Counted from the stretch's first letter, positions 8,937 to 18,514 are shown. The stretch: DNA of 64,000 nucleotides from CAYMDS01 sp964576705 (GCA_964576705.1 CAZNVI010000002.1:1-64000), one strand, 5' to 3'. The notes: generated from the sequence alone by a model not told the origin. Program-made: numbers and translations.

Positions 8937-10058
8937 ATGAATATCCTCATTCTAAATTGGCGTGATGTAAAAAATCCCTTATCTGGTGGTGCTGAAATTC
9001 TTACCCATGAATTAGCGAAGCAGTGGATAAAAGCCGGACATAGCGTTACGCTTTTTACGTCTATTTTTCCGAATGCTAATAAAAAAGAAATAATTGATAA
9101 AGTTACAGTTATTCGCGAAGGACATCCTGACTTACGAACTCTGTTTAGTTCCGTACAGTTTAAAGCATATAGATATTATAAAAAAAATATAGGTAAATTT
9201 GACGTCATCATAGATGAAGTTCATGGTGTTCCGTTTTTTACACCATTATATGTCAAGGAGCCGGTCATATCTCTAATATGCGAGGTGGCTAATGATATTT
9301 GGGATGTTATGTTTTCTTTCCCTTGGAGCTTTATCGGTAAAAATCTGGAGAAAGCCTTTTTCCGGCTATATACAAAGAATTCAGTTTTTACAATTTCTAA
9401 TTCTACTAAATCTGATCTTATTTCTTATGGTTTTAAATCGGATAAGATATTCGTATTGCCTATGGGAATTACCAGATTCGCGGTCAATAATATTAAAAAA
9501 GAGGCGAAATCAACAATAATTTTTGTCGCACGTTTGAACAAGATGAAGGGTATCGAGGATGCGATCATAGCGGTTGCATTATTGAAAAGAAAAATAGAAA
9601 AACTTTCTTTTTGGATAATAGGTCGGGGTGAAGAGGGGTACGTAGATAAATTAAAAAAACTAACTAAAAATAATGATTTATCTGAGAACGTTAAATTTTT
9701 CGGATTTGTATCGCAAAGAAAAAAATTTGAGCTAATGGCAAGATCACATTTGATCGTAGTGCCTTCTGTGCGTGAAGGCTTCGGAATGATTGTTCCTGAG
9801 GCGGGGTCTGTAGGCACGCCTGCTGTGGTATATGACTCACATGGATTACGCGATACTATAGATAATAATTTTAACGGAATAATAGTTGATAGAAGTCCAC
9901 AGGCACTTGCAGATGGACTGCATAAAATTATAAAAGGCAAAAGGTTATACGAAAAAATTTGTAAAAATGCGAAAGAAGAAAGTAAGAAATATCGGTGGGA
10001 AAGAACGGGAAAAGAATCAATTAAAATATTAAAGAAAGCGCTTTCTTTTAAAAATTGA
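8937..10058 (+). CDS. Family 4 glycosyltransferase
   Basis: 373-aa GT-B enzyme. It begins NILILNWRDVKNPLSGGAE, a common GT4 start with the glycine loop for the acceptor. The C-terminal domain carries IIFVARLNKMKGIEDAI and VPSVREGFGMIVPEAGSVGTPAVVYDSHGLRDTI, the GT4 E-x7-E region, here with 'SVGTP' in place of the usual 'ACGTP'. It resembles PimA/WaaG-type enzymes. It is separated from the epimerase by 129 bp and may start a new transcript. Confidence 0.83.
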   Translation: MNILILNWRDVKNPLSGGAEILTHELAKQWIKAGHSVTLFTSIFPNANKKEIIDKVTVIREGHPDLRTLFSSVQFKAYRYYKKNIGKFDVIIDEVHGVPFFTPLYVKEPVISLICEVANDIWDVMFSFPWSFIGKNLEKAFFRLYTKNSVFTISNSTKSDLISYGFKSDKIFVLPMGITRFAVNNIKKEAKSTIIFVARLNKMKGIEDAIIAVALLKRKIEKLSFWIIGRGEEGYVDKLKKLTKNNDLSENVKFFGFVSQRKKFELMARSHLIVVPSVREGFGMIVPEAGSVGTPAVVYDSHGLRDTIDNNFNGIIVDRSPQALADGLHKIIKGKRLYEKICKNAKEESKKYRWERTGKESIKILKKALSFKN

Positions 10059-10084
10059 ATGTGTTATTGTACTAATAATTTTAT

Positions 10085-11968
10085 ATGAAGTCAGGAATGA
10101 AGTTTATCCATTTCACACAGCCTCTTTTCGGTACGGAAGAAAAAAAGGAAGTACTTAATACTCTTGATTCAGGATGGATAACTCTTGGTCCTAAGACGAA
10201 GCAATTTGAGGATAATTTTGCGGAGTATGTAGGCGTGAAGCACGCGGTTGCTGTTAGCTCTAACACAGCTGGTATGCATTTAGCTCTTATAGCGTTAGGA
10301 ATTAAACCGGGCGATGAAGTTATAACAACACCGTTTACTTTTGTCGCTACAGTTAATGTAATAGTGCATGTAGGTGCCGTACCGATACTTGTCGATGTTG
10401 ATCCTAAAACATTTAATATTGACCCGACAAAAATTGAAGAAAAAATTACAAAGCGTACAAAAGCAATTATGCCTGTTCATTATGGTGGACTCGCGTGTGA
10501 TATGGATGAGGTAATTAAAATCGCAAAAAAACATGACTTACTTATTATCGAAGACGCTGCACATGCAAGTGGAGCAAGTTATAAAAATAAAAGGATAGGA
10601 GCTCATGGTGATGTAGCTATATTTTCTTTTCATCCTGTAAAAAATATTTCAACCGGAGATGGGGGAATGGTAACTACAGATAACGCACATCTTGCTAATA
10701 AAATTTCTACATTACGTCTTCACGGAATGAGTAAAGAAGCATGGAAGCGTCATAGTGCAAGCGGATCCTGGAAATACGACGTTGAATTACCGGGTTTTAA
10801 ATATAACATGACAGATATTTCGGCTTCCCTTGGTATTCACCAGCTTAAAAAACTTGGCGGGTTTATCAAGAAGAGAAAAGAATATGCCGATTTTTTTAAT
10901 AAATCTTTTGAAAATATTCCGGAGATCTCAACTCCCTATGTGCCGATTAATGAAGAACATATCTATAGTTTATATACGATTAAGATTGATGTAGACAAGT
11001 TAAAGATCGACAGAGATGAAATAGTTGAGCTTTTGAAAGAAGCAAATATAGGCGCTACAGTCTATTTTATTCCAGTGCATCATTTTACTCTTTACAAAAA
11101 CAGTTTCGGTTTTTCTGAAGAAGATTTTCCGGTAACTGAAAAAATATTTAAATCAATTTTATCGTTACCTTTATACCCGAGGATGAGTATTGAAGATGTC
11201 AAATATGTTGCAGATACATTGCGCAGAATTATAGAAAATAATAGAAAGGAATATGTATGGTCTATAGATAATTTTGATAGTGAAATATTCGGGTTTAAAA
11301 CGGCAAAAATTAAACATCTTTATTCAAACGGTGATGCCAAAAAGCTTCAGAAAACGATTAATACATTAAAAAAAGATATGGTTGAAAACGAGGTAGAATA
11401 CGCGATATATAGAGCGCCTGCGGATAATTATTCACTTATCCAAGTTCTTGAAAACAACAATTTCACTATTGTTGATGGGCTGGTTAGTTTGTCAAACGAT
11501 GAGATGGATATTGTCCATAACATAAATTCCAAAATTCGAAAGGCTAAGATAACAGATTTAAAGCAACTAAAGAATATAGCATCAACTTCGTTTGAGCGAA
11601 CTAGAATATATAACGATGCGATATTGGATAAGAAAAAGGCCGGTAAAATGTATGCAAGATGGATTGAGAATTCTTTAACACAAAAAGTAGCAGACGAGGT
11701 GTTTGTTTGGGAAGAAAACGGAGAAATTTTGGGTTTTATTACATTGCAAAAAAGTGGTCATATCCCGCTTATTGCAGTAATGCACAAGGCGCGCGGGAAA
11801 GGAATTGCGAAAGAATTAATAAAAGCTGTTTTATATCAATGTAAAGAATGGGGCATCACAAGGTCAGAAATAGAAACACAGATGGCGAATATTCCAGCAC
11901 TTCGTGCATACCAATCCTGTGGATTTAAAATTATAGATTCGTCTTTAACTTTTAGATGGATGAAATAG
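10085..11968 (+). CDS. Fused DegT/DnrJ/EryC1 aminotransferase and GNAT acetyltransferase (WecE-WecD-like)
   Basis: 627 aa in two enzyme domains. Residues 1 to about 385 are a PLP-dependent sugar aminotransferase: WITLGPKTKQFE, SSNTAGMHLAL, IEDAAHASGA and the Schiff-base lysine K186 in FHPVKNISTGDGG. From about 392 a WecD-like N-acetyltransferase follows: NFDSEIFGFKTAKI, YRAPADNYSLIQVLENNNF, then a GNAT fold with the acetyl-CoA loop RGKGIAKELI. Together they would aminate a 4-keto sugar nucleotide and acetylate the amine. The ATG at 10085 precedes an alternative ATG at 10097. Usually the two activities are separate proteins. The gene is convergent with the next, separated by 1 bp. Confidence 0.82.
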   Translation: MKSGMKFIHFTQPLFGTEEKKEVLNTLDSGWITLGPKTKQFEDNFAEYVGVKHAVAVSSNTAGMHLALIALGIKPGDEVITTPFTFVATVNVIVHVGAVPILVDVDPKTFNIDPTKIEEKITKRTKAIMPVHYGGLACDMDEVIKIAKKHDLLIIEDAAHASGASYKNKRIGAHGDVAIFSFHPVKNISTGDGGMVTTDNAHLANKISTLRLHGMSKEAWKRHSASGSWKYDVELPGFKYNMTDISASLGIHQLKKLGGFIKKRKEYADFFNKSFENIPEISTPYVPINEEHIYSLYTIKIDVDKLKIDRDEIVELLKEANIGATVYFIPVHHFTLYKNSFGFSEEDFPVTEKIFKSILSLPLYPRMSIEDVKYVADTLRRIIENNRKEYVWSIDNFDSEIFGFKTAKIKHLYSNGDAKKLQKTINTLKKDMVENEVEYAIYRAPADNYSLIQVLENNNFTIVDGLVSLSNDEMDIVHNINSKIRKAKITDLKQLKNIASTSFERTRIYNDAILDKKKAGKMYARWIENSLTQKVADEVFVWEENGEILGFITLQKSGHIPLIAVMHKARGKGIAKELIKAVLYQCKEWGITRSEIETQMANIPALRAYQSCGFKIIDSSLTFRWMK

Positions 11969-11969
11969 T

Positions 11970-13466
11970 TTAATTGAAAGACACCAGTTTTACGTCTCCA
12001 GATTCGAAAACCGTTTTTTTATTTATAAGTTTCAACTCTTTTTTGGTAGCAAAACTTTCTTTAATTAGTGCATGAGTTAGCTTATATTTTTTGACGAGTG
12101 TTTTTATGGGAATTTTTAAAACTGGATATACTCCTTGAATTCTCATGAGGCCTGGGTTGTCTGCGTTTACGAAAACTGCAGCTTTTGTGTGATAAACCGT
12201 CATTGTGGTGTTTTGGTGAGGAATGCAAATAATCCTTAAAGAATGTTTTTGCTTATTTATATATCTAAATACCTTAACCAGGTCTGTTGTTATGCTTCTG
12301 TTGCGGTCTTTGATCACTCCTTTTAATTGGATAAAAAGTATGAGTGAAAGGTTGACCAATAGAATAATTGCGAGTATGAGTACAGTCCAAATTTGATAAG
12401 GTGTTTTAAGAAGTTCGAAAAACAAATATGCAGAAAGAATCGCTGACGGAACTGTCGCCATCTCCATATATCTTTGTCCCTCACCTATAGGCATTAGAGA
12501 TTTTACTTTTAGTACCAATACTCCGAAGAAGTAGAAAAAGATAATCCATGCTGCGAACATTTGAAGTAGCAGAGAAGTATTCAGCCAGCCTAAATAGTTT
12601 GCGATAAGTATTAAAAACCCGCTTAGGGCCCATGGGTTAAGCCCGAACACAGCTATAGGCGAAAAAGCTGATAAAAATTTGTAAATATTACCTACCCAAT
12701 CTGTCTGCGAAGTTTTCTTTATATTACCCCTAATCTGGTGTGCAAACCGGTAATCAAGATTATTAATCCAGAAGTAAATGTTATAGAGATGGCCTTTAAG
12801 AACACGTATATAATAACCTCTGGTTATAAGTATAGCTAATCCAAATCCTATAAGAAAACTCTGCATAAAAACTGCTGTGTTTAGATAAAATGTAAAAAAT
12901 ATTGTAAGAAATAAAAAAGATTGGATTGCGAAGCGGTGGGTTAAAAATAAAAATGTTACAAAAAATATTCCAACTAGAAAAAACCATATACTCCCATTTA
13001 GAATAAACAGAAGCAAAGGAAGTGTAGCCAAGCTAAAATTTAAGTAACCTAAAGAACGGGGCGTTAGATAGCTGTTCTCGATTGCAATCATAGGGGTTAA
13101 CATATACATAATTTGAGCCAGTAACGCAAAGTATATGTTTCCTGAAAGATAAAATCCGACGAAATATATTAACACAACCTGTATTGAATCGAAAAAAGGG
13201 GCGATGAATCCTTGTAGTATAAGCAATTGTTTTTTAGGAATATACGATAATAATAGTGGAAAAACTGGAGGGTAATCGAAATACCCTCCTATGATAAATT
13301 GGTCAGCTAACTTATGATTCGGGACTTTATGATTATTTTTTCGGAGATGATCAGTCTCAATAAGACGGGTCCAAACGTCAACTCCAAATAATTTATTAAT
13401 AAATCTAGGATATGATTGAAGAAAGAAATTTATCAGAGGAATTATTAGTGGAAATAAGTAGCCCAT
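11970..13466 (-). CDS. Polytopic membrane protein, GT-C-like, paralogue of 13547-15025
   Basis: 498 aa with about eleven hydrophobic segments and a soluble C-terminal domain (about 385-498). It has shared motifs with the divergent neighbour: FGVDVWT, DYPP, TPRSLGYL, LKGHL, AHQIRG, GEGQRYME, CIPHQ and VFVNAD. The DxW in the first outer loop could be the GT-C acidic site, but I do not recognise a named family. It is the only minus-strand gene in the glycan locus. The start ATG at 13466 is preceded on its strand by TTGCAT, 17 bp, TATAAT and 7 nt. A role in glycan assembly is inferred from context. Confidence 0.6.
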   Translation of the reverse strand: MGYLFPLIIPLINFFLQSYPRFINKLFGVDVWTRLIETDHLRKNNHKVPNHKLADQFIIGGYFDYPPVFPLLLSYIPKKQLLILQGFIAPFFDSIQVVLIYFVGFYLSGNIYFALLAQIMYMLTPMIAIENSYLTPRSLGYLNFSLATLPLLLFILNGSIWFFLVGIFFVTFLFLTHRFAIQSFLFLTIFFTFYLNTAVFMQSFLIGFGLAILITRGYYIRVLKGHLYNIYFWINNLDYRFAHQIRGNIKKTSQTDWVGNIYKFLSAFSPIAVFGLNPWALSGFLILIANYLGWLNTSLLLQMFAAWIIFFYFFGVLVLKVKSLMPIGEGQRYMEMATVPSAILSAYLFFELLKTPYQIWTVLILAIILLVNLSLILFIQLKGVIKDRNRSITTDLVKVFRYINKQKHSLRIICIPHQNTTMTVYHTKAAVFVNADNPGLMRIQGVYPVLKIPIKTLVKKYKLTHALIKESFATKKELKLINKKTVFESGDVKLVSFN

Positions 13467-13473
13467 GGTCGAG

Positions 13474-13502
13474 ATTATAGAACGATTTTATTGTCTATGC
13501 AA
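13474..13502 (-). promoter_or_regulatory. Sigma-70-type promoter of the 11970-13466 gene
   Basis: On the minus strand -35 TTGCAT (13502-13497) and -10 TATAAT (13479-13474) are separated by 17 bp. The -10 box ends 7 nt before the ATG, placing the expected transcription start at or next to the A of the start codon, so a leaderless mRNA is predicted. Confidence 0.7.
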
Positions 13503-13518
13503 GGTGTTTGTTATCAAG

Positions 13519-13524
13519 TATAAT
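13519..13524 (+). promoter_or_regulatory. -10 box for the 13547 gene
   Basis: A perfect TATAAT lies 22 nt before the ATG at 13547. No good -35 is seen at standard spacing. If used, transcription would start near 13531, which excludes the upstream TTG at 13508 as start codon. Confidence 0.4.
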
Positions 13525-13546
13525 CATTATTAAGTTTCTTTCTTCT

Positions 13547-15025
13547 ATGTATTTTTTTGGATTATTGTTACCGGTAATTGCTTTTTTATTTGAATCATAT
13601 CCCAGGATTTTAAATCGTAAATTTGGCGTAGATGTATGGACGCATCTTTTATATCTAAAAGAGTTTCACCGCCAAAAAGGTATCCCCAAGCGCATTAAAA
13701 AAGGCTTTTTAGTCCCGGGTGTTTATGACTATCCGCCGATTTTTATAATGATTTTATCTAAATTTCCGTTCAAGTGGGTTGAGAAGTACGAATTTTTTTT
13801 CTCTCCTTTTTTTGACGCATTACATCTGATACTTATTTACTTTATTGTATATCAGATGACAGGAAGTGTTCCTGTGTCTTTAGTAACACAATTATTATAT
13901 ATATTAACACCTATTATAGTTTTAGAAAATTCAAGCGCTACTCCTAGGTCTTTAGGGTATTTACTGTTTACATGTACCTTTATGTTAATTTTTGCTTTCA
14001 TTCAATTACAATCACTATGGTTTATCTTGCTGGCTATATTATTAGGTTCATTTGTCTTTCTTTCGCATAGATTTACAGCTCAGGGTTTTTTATTTTATTC
14101 ATTATTTTTTTCAATTTATGACAGAAACTTGATTTATTTTTTAGTTTTTGTGCTCTCTTTTATAATCGCAGTTATTATATCAAAAGGTTTTTATATCACC
14201 GTTTTGAAGGGACATTTAGGTAATTTGAAATTTTGGTATAAAAATATAAAATATAGATACGCACATCAGATTAAAGGTACTTATAAAGAACATAAAACTA
14301 AAGACGTAGTGTTTAAGTTTTATAATCAATTCTTAAAATTTCCACCTTTTGTTTTGACCATAACTAATCCTTGGACTCTTCCGGTTTTTTTCATGTTATT
14401 TTTTTCTTATCCGACTAACGTTCTTTATCAGCACCTACTTTGGTGGGTAATATTTTCTTATATATTGGCACTTGTTACGACATGTATACCTTCTCTACGT
14501 TTCCTAGGAGAAGGACAGCGCTATCTTGAGCTTTCAGCTTTCCCCACGGCGTTTATTGGCACAATGCAATTATTTATATTTGTCGACAATTCTAAATTTA
14601 TTTATGTGCTTAATTTGTATATTTTAACGGGAGTCGCGGCTTTATTTACAATTTTAGTAATTCAAAGAAAAGCGATAGTAAAAGAAGAAGTGAGAACTAT
14701 AACTAGTGGGATGCAAGAGATGTTTGATTATTTACGGATGCTTAAGAAAAAACCAAGATTGTTGTGTATTCCTCATCAAATTACTACGAATACTATTTAT
14801 CATACGGATTGTCCGGTTTTCGTGAATGCTGATTATGCAACGATAGATAAAATTTCCGATGTTTACCCTTATTTCAAAAAACCTATCAGAAGTATTATGA
14901 TGAGGCATAAATTGGATATGATATTGCTTAATCAAAATTATGCAAGAATTGCCGACTTAAGACTTAAAAAATTTAAGATTATTAAAAAGTTTCGGGAGTA
15001 TGTTTTAATTAAGCCAATCTTATGA
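13547..15025 (+). CDS. Polytopic membrane protein, GT-C-like, paralogue of 11970-13466
   Basis: 492 aa from the ATG at 13547, which aligns with the start of its minus-strand paralogue; the frame extends to a TTG at 13508. About eleven membrane segments are followed by a soluble tail from about residue 385. Shared residues include ESYPR, FGVDVWT, YDYPP, TPRSLGYL, LKGHL, AHQIKG, GEGQRYLE, CIPHQ and VFVNAD. The conserved charged residues sit in predicted loops, as in GT-C enzymes. Family not recognised by name. The stop overlaps the next gene by ATGA. Confidence 0.6.
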   Translation: MYFFGLLLPVIAFLFESYPRILNRKFGVDVWTHLLYLKEFHRQKGIPKRIKKGFLVPGVYDYPPIFIMILSKFPFKWVEKYEFFFSPFFDALHLILIYFIVYQMTGSVPVSLVTQLLYILTPIIVLENSSATPRSLGYLLFTCTFMLIFAFIQLQSLWFILLAILLGSFVFLSHRFTAQGFLFYSLFFSIYDRNLIYFLVFVLSFIIAVIISKGFYITVLKGHLGNLKFWYKNIKYRYAHQIKGTYKEHKTKDVVFKFYNQFLKFPPFVLTITNPWTLPVFFMLFFSYPTNVLYQHLLWWVIFSYILALVTTCIPSLRFLGEGQRYLELSAFPTAFIGTMQLFIFVDNSKFIYVLNLYILTGVAALFTILVIQRKAIVKEEVRTITSGMQEMFDYLRMLKKKPRLLCIPHQITTNTIYHTDCPVFVNADYATIDKISDVYPYFKKPIRSIMMRHKLDMILLNQNYARIADLRLKKFKIIKKFREYVLIKPIL

Positions 15026-16377
15026 AAAAAAATAAAAAGCTTAAAAGACATACCAGAAGTATTTTAAATTTAAGGAATTTTTTTATTATTATTTCTTTAA
15101 TTTTCATTATTTTTTTCGGATTTTTATTACGCAGACATGATTTCACTACTAATCCCAGACATGGGGCTACATTTGATGAATTCGCATGGACTTGGCTTGG
15201 TATAAATTTAATCCAGAACAGAATGCCTGAATCATGGTCTCCTCATCCCCAGTATAAAGTAAGAAAACATCTTACATATCAAGGAGCATCTTTTTGGCTT
15301 GTAAAACCATACCTTGAACATCCCCCGTTATTCGGTTTAGTAGCAGGAGTTTTCGCGCTTTCAAATGATACAAAAAACATGTATGACGTCACTCTTAGTA
15401 AAATACGTCCACTTGCATTAATTATGGGTATTGCATCTGTAGTTTTAATGTATTTATTTATTTCTGAAACATATGGTCGTTTAACAGGTTTATTGTCCGC
15501 TGCTTTATACGCAACGATTCCATCAATTGTAGTCGGTTCGCGACTTGTCCAAAACGAGAATTTTTTGATCCCTTGTTGGCTTTTAGCTTTATACTTTATT
15601 ACTAAATACCTAAAGTCCGACAAAAAAAGATTTAGAAATCTTGCGTCAATTTTAGCCGGTATCCTTTCACTTGCCAAAGTTCCATGGCTTTGTGTTGGGT
15701 TATCTTTGGCTTTAATTTTGTCTTATAGACAAAAATTTAAGGATGCGTTTGTGGTCATCGGAGTTGTAGTAGGGATTTTTATTATTTACTTTGTATACGG
15801 ATTTTATTTAGACAAGTCATTATTTATAGATCTAATGCGATTGCAGACAGCTCGTTATGATATTACTTATCAAGGCTTATTATCAATTTTTACCAAACCA
15901 ATCCTGATTGATTGGTATTATATCGACGGTTGGATATTATTTGCATGGTTTACCGTATTTACACTCCTTAGTACAATAAAAAAGAATTTTTTAATTATTA
16001 TACCGTTTATTGTTTATTTAACTATGTATGCTTTTGCTATACCTGATGAGCCGGGTCATGGATGGTACAGATATCCGTTTAGCCCATTTCTTATCGGCTC
16101 TTTAGCTATATTTTTAGTAGATGAATTTAAAAACATTACTTTTCGTTATATTTTTTTCCTTTATATAGTCGGTTTTTCGCTTTTGCAAAATGGCGTAATG
16201 GAAATATTAGGTTTCTCTTTTTTGGTATATCGAACTTTTATATTTTTTTCTGCAGTTCCGGTAATTTTTTTTCTATGGTTTGATAAGTATTCTCGTTATA
16301 GTCGTTACTTTATTTTATTGACATTAATTATATTTACTTTTTTTAATGTCCTTGCAATTTTTAATGTAAGAACATAA
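15022..16377 (+). CDS. GT39/ArnT-like membrane glycosyltransferase
   Basis: 451 aa. After a basic N terminus and one helix, the first outer loop contains GATFDEFAWTWLG, with the adjacent Asp-Glu typical of the protein O-mannosyltransferase/ArnT superfamily (PMT_2). Further on are YLEHPPLFGLVAGVFAL and an Arg-containing SRLVQNENFLIP. About eleven membrane segments in all. It should use a polyprenyl-phosphate sugar as donor on the outer face. The acceptor, lipid, glycan or protein, is not determinable. Confidence 0.72.
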   Translation: MKKNKKLKRHTRSILNLRNFFIIISLIFIIFFGFLLRRHDFTTNPRHGATFDEFAWTWLGINLIQNRMPESWSPHPQYKVRKHLTYQGASFWLVKPYLEHPPLFGLVAGVFALSNDTKNMYDVTLSKIRPLALIMGIASVVLMYLFISETYGRLTGLLSAALYATIPSIVVGSRLVQNENFLIPCWLLALYFITKYLKSDKKRFRNLASILAGILSLAKVPWLCVGLSLALILSYRQKFKDAFVVIGVVVGIFIIYFVYGFYLDKSLFIDLMRLQTARYDITYQGLLSIFTKPILIDWYYIDGWILFAWFTVFTLLSTIKKNFLIIIPFIVYLTMYAFAIPDEPGHGWYRYPFSPFLIGSLAIFLVDEFKNITFRYIFFLYIVGFSLLQNGVMEILGFSFLVYRTFIFFSAVPVIFFLWFDKYSRYSRYFILLTLIIFTFFNVLAIFNVRT

Positions 16378-16389
16378 AATCTTTTGATA

Positions 16390-17376
16390 ATGAAATATAT
16401 CGATAATAAAACAATTCTTGTAACCGGCGGAACAGGCTCATGGGGGCAAGAATTAATTACCCAGCTTTTGTCTCTTCCTAATGGACCAAGAGAAATTAGA
16501 GTTTATTCCCGAAATGAACATAAACAGGTAGAGATGCGATCAAATTTTCCCAGCAGAAGATTAAAATTTATAATTGGCGATGTCAGGGATAAAAATATTT
16601 TAAACTTTGCCATGAAAGATGTACACACTGTATTTCATCTGGCAGCGTTGAAACATGTACCGGTTTGCGAAGATAATCCATGGGAGACAGTCTTAACAAA
16701 TATATATGGCACACAAAATATTATTGAAACTGCAATATCAAATGAGGTTGAAGTTGTTGTAGACGTTTCAACCGATAAAGCAGTAGAGCCATATAATCAT
16801 TATGGTGTTACAAAGGCATGCGGTGAAAAATTAATGGTGAATGCCAACAAGCTTATCAGCAATACAAGATTTATATGTATTCGGGGTGGTAATGTGATAG
16901 GAACCAATGGCAGCGTGATCCCTTTATTTAAAAAACAAATTTCAGAAAGTAATGAAATAACGATTACTAATCCTAAAATGACACGTTTTTTAATGAGCAC
17001 AAGTAATGCTATCGGTTTACTGTTCAGAGCTATCCAGAAGCATACAGGTGGAGAAATATTTGTCTTAAATATGCCTGCAGCAAAAGTTGAAACGATTGCT
17101 GATGCGATGATTCAGTTATTCGGTAATAAAAAAACAAAAATTAAGTTAATAGGTGTGAGACAAGGGGAGAAGATTCATGAAATACTGGTATCCAGAAATG
17201 AAATTCCTTACACTGAAGATACTTCTGACAATTATTTCACAATTCATCCCCTATTTAGTGAAATAACGGTTTCAAAACCTTTAAAAGTGCAGGAATTTAC
17301 GTCGCAAACTACGAAACAGTTAAATACCCAAGATTTGGTAGCTCTGTTGAGAAAAGAAGAGTGGCTCTTTAAATAA
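16390..17376 (+). CDS. UDP-N-acetylglucosamine 4,6-dehydratase-like (PseB/CapE/FlaA1 type)
   Basis: 328-aa soluble SDR. The NAD motif GGTGSWG is at residues 13-19, LAALKHVP at about 84-91, STDK at 127-130 (D129 and K130 match the catalytic pair of PseB-type dehydratases) and YGVTK at 138-142. It lacks the membrane domain of CapD/WbpM. It would convert UDP-GlcNAc to a 4-keto-6-deoxy sugar, a suitable substrate for the fused aminotransferase/acetyltransferase at 10085, so both may feed one amino-sugar pathway. I chose ATG 16390 over TTG 16384. The next gene begins 1 bp after the stop. Confidence 0.8.
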   Translation: MKYIDNKTILVTGGTGSWGQELITQLLSLPNGPREIRVYSRNEHKQVEMRSNFPSRRLKFIIGDVRDKNILNFAMKDVHTVFHLAALKHVPVCEDNPWETVLTNIYGTQNIIETAISNEVEVVVDVSTDKAVEPYNHYGVTKACGEKLMVNANKLISNTRFICIRGGNVIGTNGSVIPLFKKQISESNEITITNPKMTRFLMSTSNAIGLLFRAIQKHTGGEIFVLNMPAAKVETIADAMIQLFGNKKTKIKLIGVRQGEKIHEILVSRNEIPYTEDTSDNYFTIHPLFSEITVSKPLKVQEFTSQTTKQLNTQDLVALLRKEEWLFK

Positions 17377-17377
17377 A

Positions 17378-18514
17378 ATGCTTAAGCGACTTATTATAAC
17401 ATCACATGTTGTCTATGTAGGAAAACAGGATGTCTTCGGACCTGGACATGCAGTAAGCAACTATCTTAAAAAGAACCAGATGCCACACATTTATCTCAGA
17501 CATTCCTTAATGGATCTTCGTCCTTCCGAAATTATTAAAGTTAAAAATACAAAAGATACGCGAGAATTACTTAAATTGCCCGGCTTTAGAATCGGTTTAC
17601 TTCGTTATCCTGTAGAGATGTATTACTCATATCGTTTTTATAAAAGATACAAACCTCAGATTTGTATCGCGATTGATCCTGTAAATGCGTTCAGCGCAAT
17701 TTTGGCGCGAAAATCCGGATTTATAAAAACTGTAATCTTTTATACAGCTGATTATGCAATTAAAAGGTTTGAAAATCCTGTGTTAAATTTAATCTATCAT
17801 TCGCTTGATAAATTTGGGATAAGAAATGCTGATTTGGTTTGGAATGTCTCTTCCAGAATTCAAAAACGGCGTTTGAAGCAAGGTGTAAAGCCCTCCAGGA
17901 ATCTTCTTATTCCGAATACCCCACTTGTAGGTCTTTTCAGTCATAAAGAGGTGAAAAACAAAATAAAACATAGTATGGTTCTAATGGCGAACTTTACTCC
18001 AGCTATAGATTATCCGAAAATTATTTCTGTAATTTCTGAGCTGAGAAGTAAATTTAAAGACATCCATATAGCCTTTATAGGAAAAGGAGGGATGGAGGAG
18101 GAAGTGCGAGAAATGGTAAAAACACTAGATCTTGAAAAGAATGTGACGTTTCATGGATTTATGCAACATGATGATGCATTAAAGACAGCGGCTGCATATG
18201 AAATAGGACTTGCACCATACGCGAACATTCAATCATGGACTGAATTCGGTGATTCTTTAAAGGCAAGGGAATATATGGCTCTTGGTTTGCCTGTAATTAT
18301 AACCAATAATGTTTCTACGTCTGATGATATAGTTAAGTATAATGCAGGATTTTCGATTTCTATGAATAAAAAGGAGCTTAAAGAGTCGCTTGAAAAACTG
18401 ATCTCCGATAAAAAACTGTATGAATCTATGCGTAAAAACGCTTTGAAGCTTGCAGAGGACTATGATCTGGAGAAAATACTTGATAAAGAGTTAAAAAATA
18501 AATTTTTACAATGA
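17378..18514 (+). CDS. Family 4 glycosyltransferase
   Basis: 378-aa GT-B enzyme. The N-terminal half contains TIFYTADYAIKRFENP and ADLVWNVSSRIQKRR; the C-terminal half has HSMVLMANFTP, IAFIGKGGMEEEVREMV and GLAPYANI...SLKAREYMALGLPVIITN, with a variant of the GT4 donor site (KAREYMALGLPVI in place of EAMA-GTPVI). This pattern is common in polysaccharide GT4 enzymes. It overlaps the RmlD-like gene by ATGA, so the two are coupled. Confidence 0.78.
   Translation: MLKRLIITSHVVYVGKQDVFGPGHAVSNYLKKNQMPHIYLRHSLMDLRPSEIIKVKNTKDTRELLKLPGFRIGLLRYPVEMYYSYRFYKRYKPQICIAIDPVNAFSAILARKSGFIKTVIFYTADYAIKRFENPVLNLIYHSLDKFGIRNADLVWNVSSRIQKRRLKQGVKPSRNLLIPNTPLVGLFSHKEVKNKIKHSMVLMANFTPAIDYPKIISVISELRSKFKDIHIAFIGKGGMEEEVREMVKTLDLEKNVTFHGFMQHDDALKTAAAYEIGLAPYANIQSWTEFGDSLKAREYMALGLPVIITNNVSTSDDIVKYNAGFSISMNKKELKESLEKLISDKKLYESMRKNALKLAEDYDLEKILDKELKNKFLQ

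Noticed and set aside
9425..9940. Antisense 171-aa ORF
   Set aside because: It mirrors the GT4 gene at 8937 in another frame, with low-complexity S/I/F-rich translation and no recognisable domain.
13508..13546. Upstream TTG start extending the + strand paralogue by 13 residues
   Set aside because: The added residues have no counterpart in the minus-strand paralogue, and a TATAAT at 13519-13524 would place the transcript start after this codon.
15279..15677. Antisense 132-aa ORF
   Set aside because: It lies wholly inside the GT39-like gene; no start signal or family resemblance.
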